This document shows, piece after piece, positions 10,041 to 22,600 of a stretch of 64,000 nt of DNA. Position 1 is the stretch's first letter; each line of letters begins with the position of its first letter. Both the position numbers and the translations under genes were made by a program. Below the pieces are notes generated by a model. That model made no database searches and was not told where the DNA came from. It saw only the letters and a list, made by a program, of their open reading frames with translations. Source of the DNA: Mugil cephalus (lineage: Eukaryota; Chordata; Actinopteri; Mugiliformes; Mugilidae); the NCBI RefSeq assembly GCF_022458985.1, contig NC_061781.1, forward strand, positions 23,416,001 to 23,480,000, written 5' to 3'.

Positions 10041-13000
10041 AGGAAAAGTGCAGACTCAGCATGAGATGCACAGGAGGACGAGGTGGGAGGGGAAGGAACT
10101 TCACTTATGAGAATGAATGATTCTCAAAGTGAAACAGTGGAACAATAACATAAATTTAACATCTTAAACACTAAAGGAATGAATCTATGAAATACACACA
10201 GTGGAGCAAAAACTACAGTTTTAAATCTAGTAGTTAAAGCATGAATGAACATAAAATATGAAAAAGAAATAAGTTTAAAAAACATTTGTTTCATAATACG
10301 TCACTACCGTTACACTTTAAATATTCTGAAGAAGTTTAAATACAGTTCAAACATTCTCTTCTACAATTTAAGATTTATAAATAATATATAATGCATTTTC
10401 AAGATTAAACAACCACAATAATGACATTAAACGGTCTTGATTATATTTAAATAAATCTAGATTTTTTAAAATCTTTTTTTCATAATTATTATAATACTTT
10501 AAAAAAATCTGATGAAACATTTTTAATTTTAAACATGATGATAATGCATTTTTATTTTATTTTATTTTATTTTATTTTATTTTATTTTATTTTATTTTAT
10601 ACATCCACCCACTGCACCACTTTCATATGATTTTTTTGAATTTATTTTAATTTTTTATTTGTTGTGTCATTACAGACAATTTTTTTCAACTAATCACTGA
10701 ACAAAGCTGCAGATTCTTTAGTGTCTATTTTTTATTCTTTAATCCCTGTTGCTTTATAAAAGAATCTGTTTAAAACTTCTCTAGAAAACGTAGAACTTAT
10801 CTGAGTTTTATGCAACATTCCTCATTCAAGTGAAGACCTCTCTGTGTATTTATATCTCTATTTATAAAAGTCAAGCCGAGTGACATTTTATTTACTAACC
10901 TGACATAAGTGATGCACATTCAGATCTGCAAAAACTATATATAAATAAACCCACAGTAGACGTACGACATTGGTGTTTAACAGAGGTGATAACGTAAGTA
11001 GTGCTCACATTCAGAAGACGTAGGTTGGATATAGTCGTGTTTATAGTCTGCTTCTACGTCAGTGACGTACATCACTTCATTCCTGAGGACGACACAAGGC
11101 CGCACCAGCAAACTACAACAACCGCTGGCATTTCAAGGTGAAATCATGGCCCAGCGCGTTTTCTCTTGCACAGTGATTAATATTAGTTGTGGCGGAAACT
11201 GTGAGGGCTGCAGGGTTTTTTGGCTGCGGCACCGGTATCAGCGTACTACATACTGTCACGCCTCGTTTTTTTTTTTTTTTTGAGTAGCCTGAGCCACATC
11301 AAGGAATATGTCATTTTCACACCTCCAACCTCTCATATTGTATTAAAAGAAAGTACAGAAAATAGTCTGCACCTCAGCCTTTGAAGTCCTTGGCACAGCT
11401 GCTGATATCACAGCTGTATGTCGTCTTATCTGGAGCTGAAGGACGAAGTTTGAAGGCTGTCAGGCGTCTGAGAGTCAACTCTCAAGTTAAAAGTATGAGC
11501 TACACACATGAATTGTTTTTTCATAGTTACTTTCAGAACATTGAATAATATACTTTAGTGCAGGTAATTAAGACGCACATAAGAAGGTGTTTAAGGAAAC
11601 TGCATATTAAAAAGCATTGTTTTTGTGTTACTGATAAAAATTAGTTTAAAACGTGTTGCAGTTCCTTGAACGGCCACTAGAGGCGGGTTCAATCACCATA
11701 GAGCTCCATGATAAAACTCTACAGTGCAGCAGAAATGGGAGCAGGTTTATAGGCTGATGCAAATAAATAAATAAATAACAGATTTTGTCTCTAAAGTTAG
11801 ATTCTTTATTGATGACAACTGTATGAAGCTATTTTTTTTTTTTATAAAATGCAATTGTTTAATTTTCACCCAGGCTTATTACGTGTGTAATTACGTGGCA
11901 GCTTTTTAATTGGCAGGTGGATCTTTAACATTTAATAAGCAAGATGGCGGCAACCAGAGATGCTGCACTGAGCTTCAAAACAGTTCTTCAAGAAATATAT
12001 GCTTCTTAATATACAGTCACTGCTTATTTATGAATAAATAATTCTGAAATGTGTTTTTATTTCCACGTCTGAGTGTCTCTTGCATAATAAATGAGTGTAT
12101 TTGGTGAATTTACACAGCTGTGCAGATGAAAGGATGTGAAACTGAAAGAAAACCCTTGAGAGGTTATTGCAGAAACCAAAGACAGGAATGACCTAAAGGA
12201 AGTTTGCAGCGTCTCAGAGATTAAAAATGTGCAGGACGACTTTAAATGAAGTCCACACTGTTCTTTAATCCCCACTTAGCGACTTCATGCAGCTTTTATC
12301 TCTCTCTCACACATCTCCCGCTCCCTGACGCCTGATTAGCCGAGACACAAGGACGAGGTGAAACCACGAATTTGCATCGTTTCAGAAGATTTGCACAACC
12401 AGCAACATGGAAATCCGGTGGGCTCAGATGTGCTCAAAGACCCGTAGAAGTAGGTGAACGTCAACACGTCCCGTGTAGCTGGAGTCACAAGGAAGTTCAA
12501 TAGAGAAGTGAGTCACAACGTCAACTTCCTCTTTTCTTTTACTACTTGTGGATGTTTATCAAAAAAAGGAAAAGTATGAGGTTTTGACACAGTCGAGTCG
12601 AAGTCAAAGGCTTTAATCCAACAGAAATGTTGGGGAAAAACCTCAAGCAAGAAGTTCATGTGAGGAAACGCACCCTTTCACCTACTCACAGACATGTGAT
12701 ATTGACTCGTTTTATCAAATAAAAATCTTACATTTGTTCAATTGGATTCTCTTTGTCTACTTTCAGGACTTTTGCAAAACCCCACTAATGTTTTGTGTCA
12801 TTTTTATGCACAAATGGAGCCTTAGTCTAAACTCTACCCCCACATTTGTGCTAGTTTAATGTGCAAGAACTAATTGTTTTATCTAGACTTTAATGATCCA
12901 GTTTGTTTTAAACTTTAATTATTATGTAGTGAATTAATACAGAAAAAGGTGTAAGCAATATATGTACAGATATGTCATTATGAATTTAAAAAAATACTGA

Positions 13001-13574
13001 GCAAAAGGTGATAAACTGTTCAGGCTGTTGCAAATATAAAAAAGTAGAAGTAGAAGCTTTTTTTATACATATATATATATATAGAATTATTATTATACAT
13101 ATGCAGGAACCCGCCCGTCATAGTTTAGGCTTTTCTCTTTTTTCTTTAGCGACTCCCCCCGTCCCTTGAAGGAGGAGAACCGTCTGTCTGAGTTCTGGTT
13201 TTACTCTGTAATCCTCTTTCACTTGGTTTCACTTTCAGTCATTGTGCTTGTATTTACTCATTTCCTTATATTTTATATATTCTGTGAGCTCTTTTCTCTG
13301 TTTTTCTACATTGTCTGTCATTATGTTGTGTTCATCCACCACTTGTTCTCCCTTAAAATCCACCTTTTCCATGTTTCCTTGTGTCTCATTTAAAGTATTG
13401 TTTAGTTTTCCATCCTGGACCTTGAACCATGGATTTAAGTTTCTTTTATTAAAGCTCATCTTTGGCTCCACCAGCTGTAGAGGGTGTGCACTGATGTCAC
13501 TTCCTCCCAGGGCCACGCCCACTCTGAGTGATAAAAACATGGTGACATGAAGCAGTAAATACAAAGAGACCAGG
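10041..13574. other. hsd3b to Kelch-gene intergenic region, mostly featureless
   Basis: I see no coding exon here. It contains an (ATTTT)n microsatellite (10549-10600), a T-run near 11268-11281, a short (TAAA)n near 11763-11778 and an (AT)n near 13068-13082. Pieces near 11655-11760 (CCACTAGAGGCGGG) and 13455-13545 look like common interspersed repeats, but I cannot assign them. Confidence 0.45.
10549..10600. repeat. (ATTTT)n microsatellite
   Basis: About ten near-perfect TTTTA/ATTTT units. A second, shorter tract of the same unit lies at 14534-14567. Confidence 0.9.
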
Positions 13575-14220
13575 AAAAATCAATGATCCATATGAACTAG
13601 TGTTTGGATGTGGAAAAGCGGATTAGTCTCAGTTTCAGTTAGTTTAAGTAAGTTTTAGATCATTTCAGTAAAAGATGCTAACGCTAAGAGCTTTACTGAG
13701 AAGTAACGTTATAGCCATATAATACTGTAGCGTTAAAAGGACGATGAGGAGTGATCACAAATATTCAGTTTATAGTTTTATTTGTTATTTATTGTTGGAA
13801 CTGAAATAGTTACTGTCGACCGTAACTACAACACAACAACATTCACGAACTTATCTGACAGCCTCCAGGAGTAACTTAAGAAGTAACTTAAGGTATGACT
13901 TCATCAAAAAATACAGTATAAATTAATATTATCTGACACTAAATGTGAACCACAACACCAGGTTTCTGTGCCTGGGTTCCAGTTCTTTCTTCATAATACA
14001 GCGATGCATTAACTTCTCTTTTCTTTGGCAGATATCTGTAAAAATATAAAATACATCTATCTATATCTATATCAATCACACAGTAACAGCTCTTCACTTT
14101 TTTAAAAAAAACGTTTAAATACAGTTTAGATGCTATTAAACTCTATGATTCAAACTAATGCTGCTAATCTCCATGTTCATCTGTCACTTTTTGCCGCTCA
14201 GTGGCCGTAACCATGGAGAC
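13575..14220. repeat. Dispersed repeat B, copy 1
   Basis: Collinear with 59908-60432. Shared runs include GGAAAAGCGGATTAG, TCCAGGAGTAACTTAAGAAG, CTGACACTAAATG, CCATGTTCATCTGTCACTTT and GTAACCATGGAGAC. Copy 1 is longer because of small insertions. No convincing ORF is present, so it is probably an interspersed repeat or an old segmental duplicate. Confidence 0.7.
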
Positions 14221-14951
14221 GTGTCCTCTATTGTGTCCTTCAGTTACCAAATTTTTATGTAGGCAAAACTTGATCCAAACTAAAGGCAAACAAACCACCA
14301 TGTGGTCTGGGATGTTCTTGAACCCTGAAGTTTCTGTTCTCTGTTTCACAGACTCTGTGTCTGATGTGGTGTCTCCATCGTTGGTCGACAGTATAAATAG
14401 TTTTTAGTTGGGATGTGTGTGTATTTTATCAGTTTGGACTGAAGAGTTGTGTGTTCCTGTTGTTTCACTGGTGAGACTTTATTCACTGTGAATAATGTGA
14501 GTCTCTAGCGTAGCATGAAGATCATAAAAAGAAAACATTTTATTTTATTTTATTTTATTTTATTTTAAAATACATCATTTCAGTGTGTTCTATACAAAAC
14601 ATAACAAATAAAACATGTGTCCGTCCAGCGACAGTAAATGTCTGAGCTTGACGAGGCAACATGGTACAACAACTAGGTCTGGAAGCTTCTCGCTCTCTGC
14701 CCACATTTAACAATGAATCATTAAATGTCATGGACACAGACATTGACACAGAACAGTGGTTGACAACAGTGCATTGATTTTAGATGGTTGTGTTTACACC
14801 GTAGACAGTTACACACATTAATATTCTACTAATAATCTGAATAAAAATGCTTCATGTAAACCACCTCAGTCCGAACTGATCAGATTTAGAGGTGAAACCT
14901 CTATTGTTCGGATCGTCCATCTCTGGTTGAGTTTTTCCTTTGCGGTAAAAA

Positions 14952-15806
14952 CTTCGGCCTGTGTATGTTTTGGTTATTGAATTTCAGAAATGGACATTAA
15001 AAAACAAAAAAATAAGTGTTTTTCTATTTTCATTTTAAAATTCAAAAATTAAAATTGAAATTCAGGCCATTTTTCTTTATCGGGGTCGAGAATGTTTCTA
15101 AAAACAAAAAATAAAATCGTTACAAGACAGAAACAAAAAAAAGCGCCATTTCTTTTCATATTGCGCGACCGGAAGTTGTCCTTTTCAAAGTAAGAGCATG
15201 TAAAGGGACGACGCTGTGTCGCAGAAGGTAATGAACATGGATCAGTGCGTTGTTTTTCAAAACAATAAAGGAGTCTCGGTGACATGACTGCAGAGATATT
15301 AAGCCGCATATTTCAGGTAAAAACTAAAACTAACTACATATAATCAGTGAATAGGTAACGTTAGCTACAAGCTAACAGACGCATGCAGGGATTTCTGCAG
15401 ACGTCAAGCCTTGTTTTGTCAAAAATCACCATCACCATCATCAATGAGATTCCAAAGACATTTTAGCCTTGGTTGGGGAAACCACACAGAAGTCGTATAT
15501 TTGGGCAGAAACACAGTACCGTCCTCATACGTGCTTTTACTTTGAAAATGGCAACTTCCGGTCGCACAATATGAAAAAAAATGGCGCTTTTTGTTTCAGT
15601 CTTCTAAGAATTTTATTTATTTTGTTTTTAGAAGGAGAAAATGTAAAGTTTATTTGTCCCTTCTCCACCCTGATGAAGGTAACATACCTCAAATTTTTAT
15701 TTTAATTTTTGAATTTTAAAATGAAAATCAAATAACCTTTTTTTTTTTTTTTTTTTTTTAAATCCCTTTCTGACCTGAAAATCCAAAACATACACAGACC
15801 GACTTC
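14952..15806. mobile_element. Large foldback (inverted-repeat) element
   Basis: The two ends are inverted copies. CGGCCTGTGTATGTTTTGG at the left pairs with CCAAAACATACACAGACCG at the right. Inner arms pair as well: AAAGCGCCATTTC, ATATTGCGCGACCGGAAGTTG and CTTTTCAAAGTAAG at 15140-15193 match the reverse complement of 15538-15590. The arms are about 300 bases around a spacer of roughly 240 bases. No transposase ORF is visible. A long-arm MITE or foldback transposon is the best description. Confidence 0.75.
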
Positions 15807-16330
15807 CAGTGACGTTCATTGTTTCCAGGAAGGTCAGAAACATGAAGATACAGAAACAACCACTTGTTAAAACAAATGAACAAAGATGGAATCAACGTGT
15901 AAAATAGTAAATTTAGGGAGACAAACATTCTTCTTCTTTATGTTTCCTGCAGAACCATTTTGTGATGGAAGTTTTATTGTGATTTATGTTTATATACACT
16001 GTATCTAATTATTTTACATTGCATCCGAGTAAAAAGTCTCCCAAACTTAACTTAGAATTATTTCACTTAGTTTGAATAAATGTTTGTGTGAACTGTAAAA
16101 ATAAAGAGACTCCTTGTTCCAAATCATAATCAAGATGTGTTGTTTTTGAAGCCACGGTCTAATTTACAACTCATCCCCATACATCAAACCTCACGTTATA
16201 CGTCGTCCTTCATTATGATACAAAGAGTGGAGTTAATTTATTTTAGTCTGGAGACAATGAGCTGATTTACAAGCCACAAAGACGCCACGTTACCCTTTAA
16301 CCACATCACTTCCAAGCTGTTGACTCCTTT

Positions 16331-16336
16331 TTTATT
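16331..16336 (-). terminator. Candidate Kelch-gene polyadenylation signal
   Basis: First minus-strand AATAAA downstream of the Kelch stop at 16675, about 340 bases away. Confidence 0.45.
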
Positions 16337-16674
16337 CCGTGAACAGTTATTTTCCATGTCCGGCCGCTCTGAAAGCGTTGGCGGGTTTCATTTAGTGAAT
16401 AACGAAAGCTGATTAACAGGAACTTTGCAACAGGACGTTAGCCGGCTGGAAGCGAATGAAAAGGACAGGAAATTACACAAAAACCATGTGTTTGATAGGA
16501 AGGTGTAGAAGTTTCAAAATACACATTAGCTAACGTTAGCCGCCCTGCCTTTGTTGCACATGAAGCTGGTGTTTGCAGCCCACGCTATTTCCTGTTGTGC
16601 CTTGTTTTCGCCACAGCGCACCGTCGTGTTGTGGTGCCTCTGGTCTGACAGCGGCAGAAGCTGGAAACCCCCCG

Positions 16675-19600
16675 TCAGCTCTTGGCCGTCGGCAGCGGAC
16701 ACTCCTGTATCTGAGCCTCGTCCACCGACCCCTCGGGGAGGTGGACCGTCATCGTGCAGGCGCGAATCCCCCCCAGAGGCTCCAGCACGTTGAACACCCT
16801 GTCCCACGCGTCCTCCTGCGGGTCGTACCGCTGCACGATGTCCACCATGCACCTGCTGTTCCACGAGTACCCGCCCACCACGTAGATCTGCCCGTTGAAC
16901 ACCGTCACGCCCACGTCGCTCTGGCCCCGGGGCATCGGCGACACCACCGTCCACTGGTCCGTGTCCGGCCGGTAGTACTCGCAGCCCAGGACGTCGTCGT
17001 AGTCGCTGCTGCCCCGGAAGTGGTTCCCGCCCATGACGTAGAGTCTGTCCTCCACCGTGCACATGCAGTGGAGGCCGCGCAGCTCCGTCATGTCGGCCCG
17101 GCGGCTCCACGTGTCGTCGGCCGGGTTGTAGCACCAGAGCTCCTTCTGGAAGGTGTCGCGGGTGATGCCACCTGTGGGATAGGAAAGAAGGTTCTTACGT
17201 ACTTTAATGAAGAAAAGGCCACATTCTTGATATTAGACTGACTTCTGGTGGATGTGTAGCTGTGGTTTGGGTTAATTTAGTAGCCGTGACCCAGTCAGAA
17301 TCTTTCTTTTGAGTTACATTCTCACAGTCGCACACCTGCAGCAGTACACAACCACAGACACTGATACCGCACTCAGGCCACGTCAACGCGGCCGCCATCT
17401 TAGGCTGGAACGGACGTTCCCGTGAAGCAGACACCGAAAACCAAGCCACAGGGGGGGGGGGGACACCATTTCACAAGTCAGCATAAGTTTTATATTATGT
17501 ATCTGTCGTGAACGTGTTGAGTCTCTAAAGCTAGCGTGAATTAAACTAGCTTGTTATTAGCTTATGTCAGGAAAACAAAAGGTGTTTTAGTGAGTAAAAC
17601 ATCAGCAAGATGAAGAAACATTTAGAAATCAGCCACTGTATGTAATTGTACTGAGTTATTATTTGCTACGTTATTCCTAAATTATCTATTAAATCAGTTT
17701 CATAAATACATTTAACATTAACTGCTAACGTAAGTTGAATTGTAGCTAAATAAGCAGAACCGTGCGTTATAAGTAAAATCTTCTAAAATCTATTAATTAT
17801 TATTATATCGTGTTATTTCACACATACTCTTCCTGTAACTGTATCTTGTTTTATTTTGACTATTATATCATGAATTATATTGTTTTTATTAAATATATTA
17901 TTATTATATTTTTATTGTTATGTATCGTTCTGTTTTCTATACAAACTAATATCTAGAAGCTTTTCAATGAGTTTCACATTTTTATGCATTTTAAATCAAA
18001 CCCCAAGATGGCGGCTGCGTTGATGCATCGTTGTGATGAACAGAGGCGGTGGAGACGGCATCTATGTGCATATATATCTATGGTATACACCGATCAGCCA
18101 CAACATTATGACCATGGACAGGTGCAGTAAACAACATTTAAAACATCTTGTGCATTACAGTGTTCTGCTAGGAAACATTTGGACCTTGTGTTCATTCATG
18201 TGCATGTTACTCAGACATGTAGCTCACACCTAGACCAGACCACACACCCCCGAGCTCCCCCCAGGGCCCCCCCCCCAACTAACAACATCCTGTTTCCAGA
18301 CACCACAGGACACCCTCAGACGGCCCACGTCAAATCTCTGATCAGTCACAACTGTTTTAGAGGCTCAAGGGAGACCTACACATTAATAATAACGCACCTG
18401 ATCAGTGTAAATACTGTTCTACTTTATATTATATATATATATTTCTTTTACTTTTATATTGTTGTTTAAATGTTGTTGTTGGCTGAACCATGTCTCGGTG
18501 CTGAAAAGCGTTTTACATCATGTATGTTGTTCGAATGACTTGAATTTCCTTTCATATATGTGGAAACCTTCACTTTGTACCTTGAGATTTTTGCTCATGT
18601 TGTAAAGTAGGTCATCTCAAAGAGAACATGTGATGTAAAACCAGCGCCGTGTGTTAACTGATAATACCTCCACACTGATGCTGCAGCCGACCTCAGACAC
18701 AGGTCGTTTCCCGGTTTCAGGGCTACATGTGAAACTATGTGTTACTTCTCTCGATGCATGAAACCACCTTCCTGTCCAAGGCTGCTGAGGCGCGTTTCAG
18801 AGCTGCCTCTGAGCAGGAAGTGGTTTCAAATAGGTCAGCGCAGAGAGAGAGAAAGAGCTTTATCTCAATCATCTCGTCGAGGCAAACCCTCCTCGGCCCT
18901 TTTGCTTCTGTTTACTCATCCTTCTTTCTTGTGAAAGCACCAAACCCAGGCACAGTGTTCACACGCGGATTTAAATAAATTCATATCCATCTTAAAATAT
19001 CTGCAGAGCTCTGAACGGTCTTATGATTGTTGGGGTTTGTTGAACTTGTGGACGAATGTCTGGATATAATATGATCAGTTTAAATTCTGGAGAGTCTGTG
19101 ACCGTCAGCATCAGCGACAGTTTTCACGTGGATTCATTAAAAGACGGAAGGGACGGAAGATTTAAGCGTCAGATTATTTGATGGTGTCCATTTTAACTGT
19201 CAGAAGAAAAGAGAAGAGTTGTATCGCACTGATAATCAGCTGTTTCAAACATTTTGACTGTGGTTAGGTGTCTGTCTGCACGGGGAATTACTTGTCAGCA
19301 GTGCAGTTCTGTTGCTGTGGGCTTGGTTTCTTTTTACCACATGCTGTCAAGACCGTGAGAACGGCTTCTTCCTCTACATGCAGCCCTTTCAAAAGGTAAC
19401 CACAGATATGGTGTACGCTGGTTATACAACCTCCGACCCCGACCCCGAGTCCTCATTTGGTTGAGTTAACTTTTATCCTCATACCTAGAAACTAGTTGGT
19501 GTAAAAACATGAACGCGAGTTAGTCAACGAATTCATTCTGCGGACGAACATGTGAGAAAATGGGAAAAATATACGAAACCGCATCAAATTTCACAGTTGA

Positions 19601-22600
19601 AACTTGTTTATTCGTATTCATTGACTTTTCTAGTTTAATATGATGCGCAAACGTAACAAATTCCATCAATAGTAACGAGCTGTAACTTTACCATCACATT
19701 ACACCGTTTACATTCGCCGTCACTTTTCCCAAAAACTACTTCCTGTTCAAAGATGATGCTTAGTTTTCATGTTTCTTGGGTCCTACTCATCCCAAATACC
19801 TCGGAGAAATTAAAAATGTATAGCAAACTAAAGCTCCAGTTAAAGTCTTATGGTTATTTTTATTGTGCAGACACAGATTTTAAAACGTTGCTTGTTCTGC
19901 ATTAACAGGTGCATCATTGTTAACAGCGCTTGACTGATTTTATAAAGTAAATTCTACAGTTGCATGAGGAGGCAAGAAGGCGACCTACATGATATTTGGA
20001 AGGAGGTCATAATGTTGTGCCTGATCGGTGTATACTGCACATATTCAATGACCTAAAAACATCCTGCAGTAGAAGTGATAACATCTGACTCTCTAAATTG
20101 TGTGAAATCTTACCTGAGATGTACATGAGGTCCCCGTGAACTGTCCCAGCGTGTCCATAGTGAGGCTCCACCATGTTTGCCACAAACGTCCACTCATTCT
20201 TCTTCAGATTGTAACACTCCACCGTGTCTGATCAGAATCACAGAGGAGTCAACTTTAAGCTTTTTCTTCCAAGACACCAGCAGCTGCATTAACACACTAG
20301 TAGTAGTAGAAGAAGAAGAAGAAGAAGAAGAAGAAGAAGACTGAGGGACTCACCAATTTCTCCCGAGGCGTTCCTTCCTCCGACTGCAAATAATTTTCCC
20401 TTCAGGGCGCTGAGGTGGAAAAAGGTCCTCTTCTCGTTGAGCGAAGCGATCTGGAGCCACTTGTCAAAGCGCGGGTCGTAGCGGTAGGCGCTGTCTATGG
20501 CCGTCTTACCCTTTGTGTCGTAGGTGCTCTGACCTGAGGAGTCAACGAGAATCAACGTTTGCAATCAATAGTTGCACAAAACCATTCATTCTACTTCGTT
20601 TTTCCAAAAAAAAAAATGGTTCTTTGGTCATTCTTTGTGTCTTGATCATGAAGGAAGTAGTAGAGTCCACACGAACAATGGGCTGGACTGTACAAGAAGG
20701 GCCTGAGTAGACTCTACTTTCTCAGGAAGCTCAGGTCTTTCAATGTGTGTTACTAGAGTCTTTTTACCAGTCTTTTGTAGCGAGTGCCCTGTACTTTGCT
20801 GCGGTTTCTTCAGTAGGAGCTAAAATTGATCCCGAAAGGCTGGACATGTGATTGGGAGTTGGAGTCGTTTGTCTCAGTGAGGGACATGAGGACACTGGTT
20901 AAACTGGTCTCCTTTATGGACAATCCATCCCATCCACTACTCCAAACGTTAGATGCACAGAGGAGCTCATTCTCCAGCAGAATGATTCATAGTGAACCCT
21001 ACAGAACTTCTTTTAATCCTCACTCTATCCAGCTTTTTATAACAACTAACCTACTTTGACCAATTCCCAAATTACCTGGCCATATTAAATGTGGTTTGTG
21101 TGTGAATCGTAGGTGTTCTTACCTCCGACGATGAAGAGGAAGCCGCCCAGCAGAGCCACGCCATGCTGGTAGCGGGGCACCTCCATGGGCTTCAGGGCTC
21201 TCCAGTGACAGGTCTTCTCGTCGTACAGCCGTAACTCCCGGCTCACCACCAGCTGCTGCCGCATGACGCCGCCCAGCGCCAGGATGTGCGTGGCGTCCGA
21301 CCTTATCTGAGTCCTCTCGGTCTGCAGGGCGGGCTGCATGAAGGGCATCATCTGGTAGTTGCTGGCCTCCAGCAGGAGGTTCACGCAGGCCGTCTCGGAG
21401 CGCATCAGGGAGTTGCCTTCCTCCTCCTCGTCGTCCTGGGAGATCTGGATCAGCTCGCTGGGGCTCATCAGGGGGAAGCGAATGTGCTGCATCAGGGCGT
21501 ACGCGGAGGAGCGGCGTTTGGGGGAGTCGTGGTTCAGCCATCCTCTGGCGATGTGGTAGAGCTCCAGCTCAGAGAAACCTTTCAGCGAGTTGCTGCCGAG
21601 GGCCTTGGCCATGCTGGTCTCGGAGAGCTGGAGGTAGCGACCACACTGCACCAACTCTGAGAGGTTCTGGCTCACGAACTCACCTAGGTTTGATGAAGAC
21701 AGGATAGATATTGGATGGATTTAGGGTTAGACAAGCTTATTATATTGTTAGAAATATGTCTTAGATTAGTTTTACCCACCTATATTCAGGAGTACATCCT
21801 CCAGAAGCAAATCGAGGGCGATGTGCTCGACTTCCACACAGTTATCAGTGGTGATCTGTACCGAGAAACAAGAGCCAAAATAAATGAATTCAATCAGATA
21901 AAAGGGGACTAAGAAAAAGAACGACCTTGGCCTGTACTGTACCTAAATATGTATTTTATATTCTGAGAAAAGGACATATGAAGTTGAAAGAAACTGCTCT
22001 CACCTCAGAGCTCAGGAGCTGGTTGCAGAAGCTCAGCACAGGCATGACCTGCAGGAAGTTTGCCGCCTCCAGCGTGTCCTGCAGATTACCCATGTCCAGG
22101 CTGACTTTGGAGGTGTAGATGAACTCTATGATGTTCTTTAAACCCAACTTAGTGACCCCGTGCAGCTTGATCTCCCTCATCTCCTGCTCCCTCATGCCTC
22201 CTGGACAAGTGCGAAGAGTTAAAGGCGACATTTGTGTTGTAAAAATGTGCGTAGATTAGAGTTGTTTACAGCTGCATGACTTTAACCATATTTAGACGAC
22301 AAACCTGTGAACATGGCCTTGAAGTAGTCACTGGATGAAGCCATGATGACTCTGTGGACTGGGAACCTTTCCTTGCTGTCTCCAGGAACCAAGACCACGT
22401 CACAGAGAGTCTCATCCGACCGAAAAGCATCAAAGCCCTTTGGGGGAAACGATGTCATGAAAAGATTAACATGGTGCATGTGGTGACTTCTAATACAGGG
22501 CTCTGTTTGTGTTATGAAGTAGGGACCCTCTACCTACTACATGTGTTATATACTAAACTTGGTCTAGTGCTATTTATAAATATACATTATTATTATTATT

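Larger units (their letters stand above)
17172..20113. other. Last intron of the Kelch gene
   Basis: A 2.9-kb intron without exons. It contains the Tc1-like copy at 18086-18409, part of MITE-like family A (19480-19847) and a Tc1-like right end (19961-20032). A short G-run lies at 17451-17461. Confidence 0.6.

Noticed and set aside
16573..17241. 222-codon plus-strand ORF
   Set aside because: It is the antisense shadow of the last Kelch exon; the minus-strand frame carries Kelch repeats with correct splice sites.
21286..21660. 124-codon plus-strand ORF
   Set aside because: Antisense of the long BACK/Kelch exon 21123-21683.
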